NCBI GenBank assembly: GCA_023247725.1
Contig: JAHFFW010000017.1
Coordinates: 1 to 51,639, forward strand
DNA: 51,639 bases
Direction: 5' to 3'
Origin: Candidatus Omnitrophota bacterium
GTDB taxonomy: Bacteria; Omnitrophota; Gorgyraeia; Zapsychrales; JAHFFX01
The notes under the pieces were generated by a model. The model did not search any database, was not told where the DNA came from, and saw only the letters and a list, made by a program, of their open reading frames with translations. How positions within the stretch are numbered: position 1 is the first letter of the stretch; each line of letters begins with the position of its first letter. The position numbers and the translations under genes are program-made. This document shows, in pieces, positions 51,521 to 51,639 of this stretch.

Positions 51521-51639
51521 GGTTCCTGTAAGTTTTAAATGGGTAAGTAATGGTTATTGAGCTGAGCGAAATCCAGTCGTCCTGTTATCAAGAACACAAC
51601 AGTTCTAAAGTATCGAAACGTGCTGAAGCCCCGGGCCTT

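Overview
The window looks like a chromosomal segment of a Gram-negative, probably deep-branching environmental bacterium. The evidence is signal peptides, Tat export, tRNAs lacking encoded CCA, many overlapping genes, an exosortase-associated (TIGR04073-like) protein and several O-mannosyltransferase-like/TPR membrane proteins. The gene content resembles PVC-superphylum or Candidatus Omnitrophota genomes. That placement is an inference from content and was not tested by a search.

Layout. 1-7.5 kb: the tail of a probable transposase abuts a 5'-truncated, frameshifted MASE1 histidine kinase. A response regulator, a secreted esterase, a large composite TPR/zinc-ribbon/scramblase-like membrane protein, a rhomboid protease and small secreted or membrane proteins follow. 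8.3-17.8 kb: a complete nuoABCDHIJKLMN operon for an 11-subunit complex I without the NADH-oxidising NuoEFG module. 17.8-21.7 kb: an acetyltransferase, two minus-strand secreted/membrane genes, tRNA-Leu(CAA), a 3' remnant of another tRNA-Leu, and tRNA-Ala(GGC). 21.8-28.9 kb: a biotin locus (cysteine desulfurase, birA, bioF, bioH-like, bioC, fused bioD-bioA) preceded by a near-consensus BirA operator overlapping the promoter.

28.9-33.2 kb is the most unusual stretch. It is an accessory island between bioDA and mnmA in which the first codons of mnmA occur three times: a decayed copy at 30080, a 21-codon copy at 31499 sharing 45 identical bases with the real gene, and the intact mnmA at 32111. 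Each copy directly follows accessory genes: a secreted protein, then a YcxB-like protein plus Phd/VapC, then HicB plus a frameshifted HicA. This looks like repeated cassette insertion at the mnmA start codon, with each insertion restoring the gene and pushing the old start upstream.

33.4-51.6 kb: a WG-repeat protein, two TMTC-like glycosyltransferases with TPRs, glucose-6-phosphate isomerase, feoA-feoA-feoB iron uptake, a KimA-like permease behind a leader with an intrinsic terminator, MgtE, TatA/TatC, HemW, a polyprenyl diphosphate synthase and a secreted DUF2059 protein. Long perfect GC-rich hairpins close many transcription units. Fe-S supply (cysteine desulfurase), iron uptake (Feo), complex I and biotin synthesis form a coherent metabolic core. 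The mnmA island and the 5' end carry the signs of mobile DNA.
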